From contig NC_091135.1 of the NCBI RefSeq assembly GCF_041381155.1, positions 65,313,067 to 65,377,066 on the forward strand: a stretch of 64,000 nucleotides of DNA, given 5' to 3'. The DNA is from Argopecten irradians. Taxonomy: Eukaryota; Mollusca; Bivalvia; Pectinida; Pectinidae. A program made the position numbers and the translations under genes. Below, piece by piece: positions 39,411 to 50,744 of this stretch. The notes beneath the pieces are model-generated. The model worked only from the letters and a program-made list of their open reading frames with translations, was not told where the DNA came from and ran no database searches. How positions within the stretch are numbered: position 1 is the stretch's first letter; the number at the start of each line of letters is the position of its first letter.

Positions 39411-42400
39411 ATATACATAATTACTATCAAAGAGTTTCTTTGCTAAATAGCATTTTAATACAATTAAGTAGATTAAACGAATGTGTGATCGTGTGGGTAA
39501 TAACTATCCCATTCTGTGCAGTTGATGGAAGATTCCGAGATATAATTAAAGAGAGGGACATTGTTACGATTTAAGTAATATAGACTCTTACAAACCTACC
39601 AAAGTCAGGATTCTCTCTCAAAAATACCCCCACCTTTAAACAAACGTTGATGTGTTCACAGGATATTTATGAACATCAATTATGTTCCTACTATGTGCGT
39701 GCGCGATTTTATCTGGCCAATTATGACTTACTATAATCTTCAGTGAGCTGCACGTGTAAAACGACCATCACCAGACAGCCTGATCCTGTGTGTATATGAA
39801 TTACTTTGTGCATTAGATAGCGATCAACATTATCTTTATTTTATTAGCTTTAAACTGACAGTGTAGGGAACAAGTGTATTAAAGCAGTGGAGGAGAGTGA
39901 CAGGCGGGTCCATGGATAAAGATCGTCATACAAGGTTCCATCTAAACATTAAATTTTCCCTATGTGACTATATGACTGTTGGTATTGGTGCAGTGTTTCA
40001 AAGAAAATGCATGGTTAACTTGTGTCAAATACACTACTAAAAATGATACTTATATTATGACGAAAGAAATAAATTACTCAAACTAACAATGCTTGATCAC
40101 CCACGTGCATGTAAATATGACTTTGAAGTACAGACACCTATTAAGCTGATAAAGAAGGTTTCTCGAAATCAAATTAACGGCGAACATGTCACTCTTTAAC
40201 ATTAATTAATAAGTTAAAGTTGTTTTCGTTTTTGGATCCAAAACCTCCCGTAATATTTAGTTATGGCATTACACATAGCGCGTGTATTTTCCCAGACTAA
40301 AGGATCATAAGAGGATGTATATTTAATTAATGGCCTTTAAAGCATGTGGGAGACCTTGGTACATACAAGACATGTCTTCATGTCAAAGTTAAGGTAACAT
40401 GTTTTTCTCAAATATACTAGCAAATGAGTGAACGGGTTTGTAACTGTATATAAATATTCCACTCATGCAAAAATATACCAGCCATAACTGAGCAAAGAGT
40501 ATATCACAACCATTAACCAACGATTTAAATCCAGTATTTTGTTCATACACAAATAATGCTTGTTCACAACAAAGGCATCTATTATTATTTTGAACCGTCA
40601 GACCACTTTGTGAATTCCAATTTTACTTTTTAATTGATATGACTTGAGTAAAATGAAAGGCTAGTTTCTGATATGTGAAATGTATTGACTAAATTTACAT
40701 TTCAACCATAAGTACAATTCATACATATATATGTATCGACTATTACTCAAGTTGTTTATCAGAAAGAGGCGATTCCAAACACAAACAACATAACAAAGGA
40801 CACTTTCAGAAGACGACAAAATAACAACAGAATCCAAAGACAAGGAGGGATTTATGTGATGATGGTTTCAGTGTGTTAGTTAATAACCAAAACAAACAGC
40901 TCCCTGAGGAGCTGAAGCCCTGCTGGCGGGCATGTTGTCGTCACCTATCGAGGGACGATCTCGGCACGCTAATGCTGAGTCATTATACAGACCTTCTATA
41001 GGAGAGGAGAGATGTCGTCTTTAGTTCCCGGCTCATGTTTAATGAACTTCGTTTTCATCATATTCAATTATAACGGTCAGACCTTTTGTGAAATACAAAT
41101 CTAGCTCGATCCCCCATCTAAGTCTTTGCCTTGAAGGCATATCATCAACATCCGTCGTGTTTGATCGATTCTTAGCTTGCTGTACACCATAAGGCGCGAT
41201 TTGGCTTTTAAAATAGTGGGCTTCTTTTTTAAACGATTGGTTAGTATTAAGCTATTTATATTTTTTTATTTAATACAATGTACAATATTTTACATGCTGG
41301 AAGGAAATAGAGCTGTTTTAACAACTGATACATGTATTGCAAAAAGATCAAACAAACAAATAAATCGTGAATTAGAAAAAAAAAGGTTTTAACAAATCCA
41401 TGAGGACAAGTCATTAACTTGTAAATCATAAATGTTTTGAATAATTTATTCATGAATCCCTTAATCGCATAAAGTCTCTCTATTGATCAAAGGTTAATAT
41501 CTTCTGGGACAACTTTTAAAATTAGACTCGGAATGTAGTAATGTTAATTCATATGTATTCCTGTATATTGCTATTTTTGAGCATGATGGAAATAGGACGG
41601 TGACTCTTGGGTTTCCGCCGGAGAAAAACCACCTCAGTTTGGCAATCGAAATGTTAGAATGTGCAATGACAACCCTGCTGCTGAAATTTATGGTTTAATT
41701 TATTTAATGCAACGAGAACTTGAATGCCAGATCCTGTCTGTAAATATCACCGACGTGCATATGCTCGATCATCCCTGTCTCCATATCACGCCATTTGTCA
41801 TGGTGACACTTCGAGCTGTCTCACCAACCTTTCCAATAAGACCCGCAAGTGCGTTACCCTGTTTTCTGTTTTTGTACGATCTGATCGGTCTGATCGGTCT
41901 AAGAGCAGAGTGGACTATTGTTTCTATGGACAGTAAATTACCAGATGGAATACAAGAATCTTTCATTTCTAATGGATAACAAAGGTTTTACCTTAAACAA
42001 ACCTTAGATATCAGTATGTAAAACGACGTTTCTGTCTGGTTATTGGCGCTTAATAATGTTTCCTCTATAGAATGATTACTTGTTTTTAATAAGTGCATAT
42101 ATTACCATCGGTTTGGTAATGTTTTGTTTGTTTCACGTCCATTAATAGTCATGTTCATTCAATTATGTTTATGTGTCAGGTTTTGAAGGTGAACGAAAAA
42201 CAAAGAGTGCTCAGAGAGAAAACACCATTCTACGGTCACATTTTCAAATGTTATTGCCAAATTCCCTTTATAATTTGATCACATGAAAGTAATTATCAAT
42301 CCTTCATATTTTGTTATTGCCGTCTCGCACACGCTTTTTACATTGGCATTTTCCATTGAATTTATCTCATCATACCAATTTAGCACCAAAAGATGAATCC

Positions 42401-42794
42401 CCAGGGTAAAAATCATTGACCACATTTTCTGTTAAAAAACCAAACAATGTGTCGGGAACCTGTGCACTTTAGGCAAATAGTAGAGTTAAAATGTCAACTG
42501 CTAATACCAGAAATTGGTCGTGGTATCAATATCACCCTGTCGCCAGTAACTCCATGCTTTGGTGTTACCGCCTACATTAACTCTGAACGCATGTAACGGG
42601 ATCATGGAAAATGGGGTACGACTCGGTAAATGTCACTTTATCTGTTTTATTTTCATTTGCAGCATCAGTAAATTGCTGTGGCGTTGGTCAGTGAATATTA
42701 TAACATTATATACAAAATAAAATGGGAATGGAAAATAGATAACAAAATTTCCTGCAAGTATAGGGCGTTAGGATTATAAAAGGTGACAAAATTT
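39411..42794. other. Gene-free stretch
   Basis: No convincing exon. The overlapping frames on both strands at 41,659-41,979 include a repeated GATCGGTCT and no domain signature. A short hairpin GCTCCCTGAGGAGC lies near 40,900. Otherwise AT-rich and featureless. Confidence 0.45.
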
Positions 42795-43058
42795 GAATAT
42801 TCTTCCTAACGTCTCTTTTGACAAGACTCCTGTTTGGTCATAAAATTAGTGCTCGCCCCTGTGGGTTCTATCTCCTGGTAAAGATACCCCGCACTGCTGG
42901 CGGCATACTTCAATGAGATATCACTATTACTATTTATTTACAAGGACAAAATCATTCACACACGCAACGCATTGCATGCAGAAGAGGACGTCCTTAAATG
43001 ACCTTAACTGGTAATAGGACGTTAAGTGTAGTCAGACAACCAACATACACAATATGAC
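42795..43058 (+). mobile_element. Diverged SINE-like copy with internal deletions
   Basis: CCTAACGTCTCTTTTGACA, GCTCGCCCCTGTGGGTTCT, GGCGGCATACTTCAATGAGA, GAGGACGTCCTTAAATGACC and GGTAATAGGACGTTAAG appear in family order. The end is a decayed CAACCAACA tail. Confidence 0.8.
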
Positions 43059-43080
43059 ATTTAATCTCCACGTTTCAGTA

Positions 43081-43225
43081 GATTGATTTGATGATTTCCT
43101 AACGTCTTATCAACAGCGTTTTCACATTCAAAACAAGGCCTCCATGGATGAGGGTGAATGCATACATATCAAGTTTGAGAATGTTGCTGTACATGACACC
43201 CCGCTCATTATACTGACAATGGTTC
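43081..43225 (-). mobile_element. Diverged SINE-like fragment, inverted relative to its left neighbour
   Basis: TTTCCTAACGTCTTATCAAC, AAGGCCTCCATGGATG, GAGAATGTTGC and CATTATACTGACAATGG match antisense family landmarks. It lies 20 bp from the preceding sense copy. Confidence 0.6.
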
Positions 43226-45610
43226 TGTTTTTGTGAGAAGAACGGGAAGTCAGGTATGCCTGCCATTGGCCAAAGTCTTCCGAAAAGAGAATACTAAAGC
43301 TTTGTGTTCCAGAAGTATTTCGTCTGCTTCAACTACGAAACCAGTTTTAATGCACAATAAAATGTAAAACTAATAGGGTATACTTCTATAGGAACAAACT
43401 TTGTTAGGTGGTTCTATAATAGCTACTAATGAGGTATAAGCTAATGTTTAAAAGAATCGAACATTCGTATATTGCAGTGATGCTTTATAGTAGCGTATAT
43501 GTTGCAAATCAATCTAAGAAATGGATTACTGTTTGTTGTATTAAATGAAATAGCATAACCAAAGACGTTTCATTTAAGGTAAAAGCATATTCGAGTTGGT
43601 GTGTAAACGACAGTGCAAACAGATAATACAAAAAAAGTTGAATCCACTTTATGCTGTATGCCGGCAGCGTGGAAAGAGATAGGTTGACTAAACTAATTAT
43701 GCAAGAATATGTTTTATTGTATATCATGCATCTTGCATCTTCTGTAGTGTCTCCACAAGATAAATATCTGCTTGGTACTTCATTGAGGATACAGGTATAT
43801 AACAACGCGATGCAGATGATAATTCGTTCTTTATCATATGCATAAATCTGCATCGGTGTGCCATATTACGTAAATCAGCTGTGACGTGCATAAGGACTAG
43901 AGACATAGCCTGCCAGCTTGTCTCGGGAGTGCGGGCCTAACAGGCTTAACATAGCATACATACCTGTCATACACGTACCGGTCTGCCCTGTAAACGTAAC
44001 AATGGAATTTACTCGTAACCATGAAATTTACACGAAGAATAGATTATGGAAGAAAGGTGTTATCTGGTATCTTTCGTTGGCGTCAAAGTAAAAACAGAAT
44101 TTACGAGAAAAGCAGAAATCTAGGTTGTTATGTTCCGTACTTTTTCAGATGAATTACTGGTAAAATCATTGCTCCCTAAAATAAAAAATATACCATAATT
44201 GTAAAACATTATGTCACATCTGAGATAATTGACAGGTTCGTCATGGTGAACGTATTTAAAAGCTGCAGTGGTAAACGATATTCTTGTGATCCTGATAATG
44301 ACAATCCAAAGCATTGTTTAATAGTATCGACACATTATCCACACGTCAACATTCTTAGCAATGTTTGGTGATGAAGCTAGATTTAAGTAATAAATTTAAT
44401 AACTTTTTATCAACATGTGTATGCATTTTTATAAACATAAAAATGTTTCTTTTTGTGGAATGTTAGAGTAGAACGACTGTTGTTTTACTCTCGAATCCAA
44501 AGTTCAAACAACAGGGTAAAACATAAAACATTTGTATGATGCTTTCATGAAGAAAATATCTTTTGATAATTTTTTTCATTTATAAAATTACAAGTTTTCC
44601 TGCATGTGATATTAATTTCATAAATGGATCTTTCTTTTAATGTTTGAGATGAGGAGCCTTCTTCAACGAGGAGAAAAGGTACCCAAAAAGAGAACCAGTT
44701 AATAATCATAAAAAAACTGAGAAGTAATTCTTAGAATATCAATAATCTATAGAAAACATTTTATTTTATATGCTGATCTATTTTCATGATTTTGCTATTA
44801 CGATATCAAACGCAGTCAAGTTTCCTTACGCTACTTTCAATTTAGACACAAGAAACATGACTACATTGATCGCTGTATGATATTTAAGGTGCAATTAACT
44901 TATAAAAACAATTTGTCTTCCTTGTATGTCCCTTTTTGCTACCTCATTGGTACTTTGCTGTGAGCGATTGCTGACACAACACCCTGACGCACATGGTCAC
45001 TGAAATGCTACATAACGCTCCGCAATATAAGGAGAAATACCGACAAGAAAAAATAACAGGTTATATCCGCTCTCATCTGACTCACTCATTATCTAGACTA
45101 CAACAATTTAGAAATCTTTATATTGGCGAATAAGCATTCACTGGATTTTTGTATTGTTTGTTTCAATAAGAAAAACTTGCTGTTTTAATGACTGCCATGT
45201 TACCTGTTTATTCTGGGATAATTTCGTTCAAACGACTTCTGAAACCAGATACTTGTCAAGAGAAAAAACATCAAATCTCATATAGGACAAAGATTAAAGC
45301 TTACTTTTTGCACATTAGTAATTTATGGAATTGTAGACAAAGAGGTAAACGTAAAAATAAGACGAAGTTATCAGTTTATATGAGCAAATTTTTGTTATTT
45401 AAACTGTCCGTATTAAGAATTAGTTGGTCAATGAAATTCTATGCGTCACTTGACCAACTTTAAAACAGAAACGTTATCGGGGGCGTCGTCACCACTTGTG
45501 CTGTACAAGTGTTTCTCCGATACATGCGATCTTCATCTGTAAGTGTGCCACTCGACAATAACACTGATCTAATGCGATCTGAACTAAAATATTTCCTTTC
45601 CTCCTTTTAG
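43226..45610. other. Non-coding stretch
   Basis: AT-rich, with no recognised gene. It may include an intron of the candidate gene whose last exon starts at 45,611. Confidence 0.4.
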
Positions 45611-45899
45611 GTACGTGTCCTCAAATGAAAACAAGTGGATAACACCCGATGCGGGTTACATAATGGCGTTCACTTATAACGAGCCACTACAATCGCACAG
45701 GTGTTCGCTTGAGCCGGGTCACAATGATATAGACAGTTATGATGTATCTTTGAGCTCATGGGAACAACGTAAATTATGTCAAATGTGTAGCAAGAATGTT
45801 GAATTAAAGCACGTACCATCACCGACCCAGAATGCCGCGCATGTCTGTGACTCAAGTATTCCCGAGAGTCATCCTTATATTGTTCTAATGATGACTTAG
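45611..45899 (+). CDS. Candidate 3'-terminal exon of an unrecognised gene
   Basis: A strong splice acceptor (TTTCCTTTCCTCCTTTTAG) ends at 45,610. It is followed by 95 in-frame codons to TAG at 45,897-45,899. The peptide is hydrophilic, with aromatic and Cys/His residues, for example ENKWITPDAGYIMAFTYNEP, and later a C-x2-C pair (LCQMC) and two further Cys. There is no membrane segment. A canonical AATAAA follows at 46,070, giving a plausible short 3' UTR. The acceptor, open frame, stop and poly(A) signal together support a last exon. The protein family is not recognised and no upstream exon was identified. Confidence 0.5.
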
Positions 45900-46069
45900 C
45901 TGTAGATGATGTGAGAAAACACATGTTGTACTTCATCGGTCATTTTGTATAACTATTTACAAGAGTAGCGTCTGAAACCCTCAAGGTCATCGATGTAAAT
46001 AGTTACATGATATAATGTAAATGACTGTTACTGCTGTTTCACACACTTGTGACACGGTTGTAAAAATCT

Positions 46070-46075
46070 AATAAA
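46070..46075 (+). promoter_or_regulatory. Candidate polyadenylation signal AATAAA
   Basis: AATAAA 171 bp after the stop of the candidate exon at 45,611-45,899. Confidence 0.45.
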
Positions 46076-46080
46076 GTCAT

Positions 46081-47092
46081 AAGAATTGTGAAATTGATTT
46101 ATCCTCTAAAACTAAAGCGCAAAGTTGTGATTCATTCAATCTAGTCTATTAGGGTGCTGCATCTCATCACAGCATATCCCTCATTTACAAAAGCATTGTG
46201 TTATTTAGTGATGGCACAAGTTCTAACATTCTTAGTTTCGTTTGATGGTTAAATATTACTCAATATGGTCTAAAATTGAGATGATTTACTGCTGATACTT
46301 CTCCACACATGAGTGTTCTACAATAGTTTGGTTGGCGTTATTGGAGGGGGATTTTGCTCATGGTCAGAAGTGATGATATGTTAATCATATCATAGTTCAT
46401 TTTTATGTTATAAATAAAAATATTATCGTTTGAAAAAACAATTAACTTCATTGATTAAGTTTCATCTTCGCCGTGTGTCTATTTTATAATGAGAATTTAA
46501 ATCTATAAACTAATGACAACATGACTCGCATCCCTTTCAGTTTATTTGTTTATAAAGTGTTTCTGATATACAACTTTTATAGTATTGCCCTAAGTAAGTT
46601 GCTTGCATTGTTCACTAATAGAATTTAAGTAACTTATCTGTGATAGATCAGACATAAAAAGTCTTCCGCATCCTAACGCGATTACCAACAGTCGATAGCA
46701 ATCACGTTTTTACGACAATACGAAGTTTAGTTTGAATCAAGATGCGCTTGCGCAGAAGAGGTTACCACAGATTAGCGTCTGTGATACCGGGATGAACTAA
46801 GCGCCGATATGATCGGGCATGCGTGCCGCGTGGTTTGATATGTAGCCTTCACCGCTTGGACAGATGTCGTCCTTTCACATCTTTATTCCAGCTGGACAAA
46901 ACTAGTGTAAAATATGGCCTACTTCGGGTTAGATTTTAAAATCATATGTACAGCAATCGGAAACAAATCTTGTAAAAAACGGACCGTTTTTATTTAAAAA
47001 GTAAAAGCTATTTCTTCGTGAATTATGATTAAGCTGGTTATGTCGGTATCAATACTATTACACAACGCGGAAGTTGATCAGTTGTGACCTTT
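46081..47092. other. Non-coding stretch
   Basis: No recognised gene. The patch 46,740-46,870 is GC- and CpG-richer than its surroundings and could be regulatory. Nothing specific supports that. Confidence 0.4.
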
Positions 47093-47104
47093 AAGCTGTT
47101 AATA
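47093..47104. repeat. 12-bp target-site duplication AAGCTGTTAATA, left copy
   Basis: Perfect match with 47,917-47,928, bracketing the SINE-like copy. Confidence 0.92.
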
Positions 47105-47916
47105 TTTGTTTGTTTGTTTGATTAATTAAAGTGAATAGTCGGGCAAAGAAAACCAGTCTAAATGCGTTCATTGGCCTTCCAAAAGTTCTCACATATTAAT
47201 ACGACGGTCAAGTTCTGCTTAGTTTCCCAGTTCTGACCATTAAAGTAAAGAAAAGTTGAAAGCATTGAAAGCGAGGCTGCGTGGAAATGTAACCACGGAC
47301 ATAGTGAGCCGGGAGGACGTTTTAGAATTTCCATACTTTGAATTAATTTCTTCGTACGCAGACAGATTTTGACGAGAGATTTTATTTTTCCATTTCATAA
47401 GAAATTATACTGGATACATTCACACCATTTTTACCGACTTTAGCCATCCTTGCCCGACTGTTCACTTTAACGTCCTATTAACAGCCAAGGTCATGTAAGG
47501 ACGGCCTCCCATGTATGCGATGTGTTGCGTATATGTGTACGAGGTGCGTGATTTGGGAGACTGTGGTATATTCGTGTTGTGTCTTCTTGTATAGTGGGAC
47601 TGTTGCCCTTTTGATAGTGCTATATCACGCATGCCGCCGAAGACACCAAGCAACACACCTCACCCGGTCACATTATACTGACAACGGGCGAACCAGTCGT
47701 CCCACTCCCGTTATGCTGAGCGCTAAGCAGGAGCAGAAACTACCACTTTTATAGACTTTAGTGTGTCTCGGCCAGGGGACTGAACCCAGAGGCTACCTCA
47801 CAGAAGACGTTAGGAAAAACAAAGTTAGTTAGGAAGGAGAGAAAAGATAAGATCCTAAATTAAGGCGTCTTTTACGATCATGCAATAGGGGCAACAGGTA
47901 CAATTTAACGCCCTAC
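47105..47916 (-). mobile_element. Near full-length SINE-like element, split by a nested MITE
   Basis: Removing the 337-bp MITE and its extra TTAA leaves 471 bp. The + strand shows the tail TTTGTTTGTTTGTTTGATTA, then GTCCTATTAACAGCC, GGGAGACTGTGGTATATTCG, AGTGCTATATCACGCATGCC, ATACTGACAACGGGCG, AACCAGTCGTCCCAC, GTGTCTCGGCCAGGGGACTG and CGATCATGCAATAGGGGC. A perfect 12-bp target duplication flanks it. In sense orientation the element ends in the CAAA-rich tail. The variable-length duplications among copies and 5' truncations point to LINE-type retroposition. A weak B-box-like GGTTCNNNCCC occurs but no clean tRNA head was proven. Confidence 0.92.
47130..47466. mobile_element. 337-bp MITE with 17-20 bp inverted ends and TTAA target duplication
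   Basis: The left end is AGTGAATAGTCGGGCAAAG. The right end, reverse-complemented, is AGTGAACAGTCGGGCAAGG. TTAA lies directly outside on both sides (47,126-47,129 and 47,467-47,470). There is no open frame of note inside. TTAA duplication is the hallmark of piggyBac-type transposases, so a piggyBac-derived MITE is likely. It interrupts the SINE-like copy within its TTAATTAA tail and is therefore younger than that copy. Confidence 0.9.
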
Positions 47917-47928
47917 AAGCTGTTAATA
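47917..47928. repeat. 12-bp target-site duplication AAGCTGTTAATA, right copy
   Basis: Partner of 47,093-47,104. Confidence 0.92.
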
Positions 47929-48114
47929 AGGCGTTTAACCATGAATATAGTAACAAAAGTTTGGGTGTATGTAGTAACCAATGTTTGGGTGTGTTATCAT
48001 ATCGAAATTTCGTAAATTCATTGTTCTTTCACAATTGTTTGTAATTTATATATACCTGTACATGCGTTGAAAGATCTACCATATGTTCTTATATATCGTT
48101 TAATTCTTCACGTA

Positions 48115-48342
48115 TCAATCAAAGTGCTTATACAGTCGATATCTACCTGAGGCGATCGTGTCATCCATAGGCTTGGGAAGTTGTCTTGTCAAGTCTTTAA
48201 TTTGTAATATGAAATTTATCTCACATCCAGATTTACCTGTCAAACTAACAATGATCACTTTTGTCATATAATCGCGTTTTGATATTTTGGAGCCAATTGG
48301 ATCCCAACGACCAAACAGGCACGACGGTTCACCATCGGACAT
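48115..48342 (-). CDS. Weak candidate small ORF or exon, unrecognised
   Basis: ATG at 48,342 on the minus strand opens 75 codons with fairly protein-like composition, for example EPSCLFGRWDPIGSKISKRD and later IKDLTRQLPKPMDDTIAS. After IAS there is a possible donor (CAGGTAGAT). No acceptor, family or poly(A) signal supports it. It lies between a retroposon and the candidate exon on the other strand at 48,774. It could be a chance ORF. Confidence 0.22.
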   Translation of the reverse strand: MSDGEPSCLFGRWDPIGSKISKRDYMTKVIIVSLTGKSGCEINFILQIKDLTRQLPKPMDDTIASGRYRLYKHFD

Positions 48343-48773
48343 TCATTATATATTTCAAGATTGGATTTCCAAGTAGAGAACATGTGAAACTGTGGACTTG
48401 TTGATGGATAGCCATTTACCAACATATATATATTGTCTATATTGAATTACCAATACCAGTGAACTTAAATTTACTTTCTAACCAATGTGCCACCATTTTG
48501 TTTATTTATGATATGAAAACCAATTCAAATTAACAATACAAGAAATGAGAACAAGCCAATCAAACTCTTTGTTTTGTGTCCTGCTAATTGAAACCAATAT
48601 AAACAGTCCAAAAACAGTCAACCAAACACAGCACAAATATTCGTATGAAAGTATATAGAAGCCAATGTTTGGGTGGTTGCCGTGGTATTCGGACTATTCC
48701 CGGGCATTACCGTTAAATATGTAGTCTTTATAAATACAGCAATGGTATAAATGGACCCAGGTGTTAGCGGTTC

Positions 48774-49055
48774 ATGCCATCTGTTACAGCTTGCCGGACG
48801 CTGGGTAGAGCCCCACTGTCAGGCCCCTCCACTCCCGAGCTGACAGAAACTGTTTTCAGCACGTGTACGTTGTATCAACATAGATCATACCTTCGCTTCC
48901 GCTTGTCGTGGTTGAGCAAAGAACTCCGTGACGTACATCGTATGTCGTTTGTTGAGAGTATATATTATATGGCGTCTCCCTCACCACTCGGCCGTCTGTC
49001 CCTCCACGACCCCACGCTTCAGTTCAACGGCCATATGGGCATGTTTGGAACCTGA
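48774..49055 (+). CDS. Candidate 3'-terminal exon of an unrecognised gene
   Basis: The frame is open from after a TAG at about 48,765 to TGA at 49,053-49,055 and is distinctly GC-richer than its surroundings. Codons often end in C or G (GGC, CCC, TCC, CTG, TTC, AGC, CTC, GAC), as in expressed genes. The peptide includes APLSGPSTPELTETVFSTC, a basic stretch (YLRFRLSWLSKELRDVHR) and the end HMGMFGT. The exon may begin at the acceptor-like CTGTTACAG near 48,790 rather than at the ATG at 48,774. AATAAA follows at 49,211. The Ser/Pro-rich start and a bulky middle do not identify a family. No upstream exons were found in the window. Confidence 0.45.
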   Translation: MPSVTACRTLGRAPLSGPSTPELTETVFSTCTLYQHRSYLRFRLSWLSKELRDVHRMSFVESIYYMASPSPLGRLSLHDPTLQFNGHMGMFGT

Positions 49056-49210
49056 AATTGATACAAGACTTGACGTACAAGGACCGGCATGTGTGTTCCT
49101 GTGATTAGGTTTCAGAATGTTTAAATCATTTGTACAATCATATAAAGTATTTATCTATATTTTATAAATCCATCGTTTGGGTTTAGATTACAGCGATGTC
49201 ATTTTTGTAT

Positions 49211-49216
49211 AATAAA
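49211..49216 (+). promoter_or_regulatory. Candidate polyadenylation signal AATAAA
   Basis: Located 156 bp past the stop of the candidate exon ending at 49,055. Confidence 0.45.
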
Positions 49217-49856
49217 AGCGAGATATTATCTTGGAATTAATTTTCGGTTATATGTCTCTTTGACAATGCTTCACATATTAGTTTGTGATAAGAGTATTTA
49301 TGCTGATGTTATCTTACTGAATATCATTATTATGCACCACGGTATGTTTTTTCCGCATGACGATATGAGCATATTTGAAAGTTATCGGAAATCAATGTAT
49401 GGCTTCATAAAAGAAGTCTGTCTGTATTTCCCTAAACATGGTAGTGAACATTTTATCATATATCATTCAATTCACATCAATACTTTGGTTTATAATATTT
49501 AGCCTTTATGACATTTCTCCAACACTTTTACAAAATCATGTGTGTCATATGATATCAACCAAATAAAATTATGAACAATACCAAAAAGCCTAATTCTTCA
49601 AAAGGTTTTCATTTCTTTGAGTGTTTCAAGCGTTTAAAATAAAGATTTTTATATTACCGAGTAAAATATTATACATCTGCGAGAGTTGCAGATCAGGACT
49701 AACTTCCTCTTGTAGATGAGAGTAATATAACGTTGATCAGTTCTGAGTAAACCAGGAGAAACAGCTATTTTAACCCCGACATAACCTAGCCTCCTTTTTC
49801 CTAGCCCTTTGATTTCATTTCATTCTAAAGCACAAGTCAACATAAAACTCATAATA
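49217..49856. other. Non-coding stretch
   Basis: AT-rich. The 80-codon frame at 49,260 is unremarkable. Confidence 0.4.
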
Positions 49857-50250
49857 GGGAGTGGTACGACTGGTTTACCCGTATAATGAGACCTGACAGA
49901 GTGTGCTGTTCGGTACTTTGGCGGCATGTTTCAGCGAGATAACAATATAAAAAGAACAATAGTCCCACTATTACAAAGAGACAACACAAATATACCGCAG
50001 CCTCGTAGAACATACATTCACATAGGCAACATGTTGCATGCAGGAGAGGCCGTCCTAAATGACATTGCACGCAGGAGAGGCCGTCTTAAATGACCTTGCA
50101 CGCAGGAGAGGCCGTCTTAAATGACCTTGCACGCAGGAGAGGCCGTCTTAAATCACCTTGCACGCAGGAGAGGCCGTCCTAAATGACCTTAAACACAAGA
50201 GAGGACGTCCTTAATGACCTTGGCTGTTGATAGGACGTTAACGTAATAAA
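49857..50250 (+). mobile_element. 5'-truncated SINE-like copy containing a 31-bp minisatellite
   Basis: It begins GGGAGTGGTACGACTGG and passes TTGGCGGCATGTTTCAGCGA and ACAACACAAATATACCGCAG. It enters a six-copy 31-bp array and exits with TTGGCTGTTGATAGGACGTT, the 3' end of the family, then a decayed tail. Confidence 0.88.
50034..50219 (+). repeat. 31-bp minisatellite, six copies
   Basis: Units start at 50,034, 50,065, 50,096, 50,127, 50,158 and 50,189, each with TTGCACGCAGGAGAGGCCGT followed by CTTAAATGACC. The last unit is the most diverged and joins the normal 3' end of the element. Confidence 0.95.
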
Positions 50251-50744
50251 CTAAACCAATGAGAAACAGTACAGAGTACCATGTCCAGGGGCCGTTCCAT
50301 TGTGTAAGATGCTAATCATTTTTGCCGCAGTTTACAACCTAAACAGAACTATGGTGTTGAGTACCATATAAATCAAACTTCAAAGCTGCAAAATCATTCA
50401 AGATTATTGTGGTAAGCCATCAACTCGAACTGCACGAGCTGTTACAATAGACTCTCGGCGAGACATTACGTCATCTAATGCATATCCTCTTGTTTGTTCT
50501 TATCATGATGATAAATCAGATTGATGGACTTAACAGGAATGTGTGGATCTGATACTTTAAAACAGATTAAAGAATACACGAAATTTCAGAGAGCGAGAAT
50601 TAAACGCAATGAGAATCAATACATTAAAGTAGTATTGCCGATATGAATTTTGTTATTTATCTAAATATCGCGGAACTGAAGCATACGACAATGGTTTGCC
50701 CTCGTCAGAATTCCCTTTAGATACAGGCTTTGTTTTGCTCATTA
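50251..50744. other. Non-coding stretch
   Basis: Nothing recognised. Confidence 0.45.

Noticed and set aside
41659..41979. Overlapping 106-codon plus-strand and 65-codon minus-strand frames
   Set aside because: No domain, splice or poly(A) support on either strand, and both are equally plausible. Probably chance.
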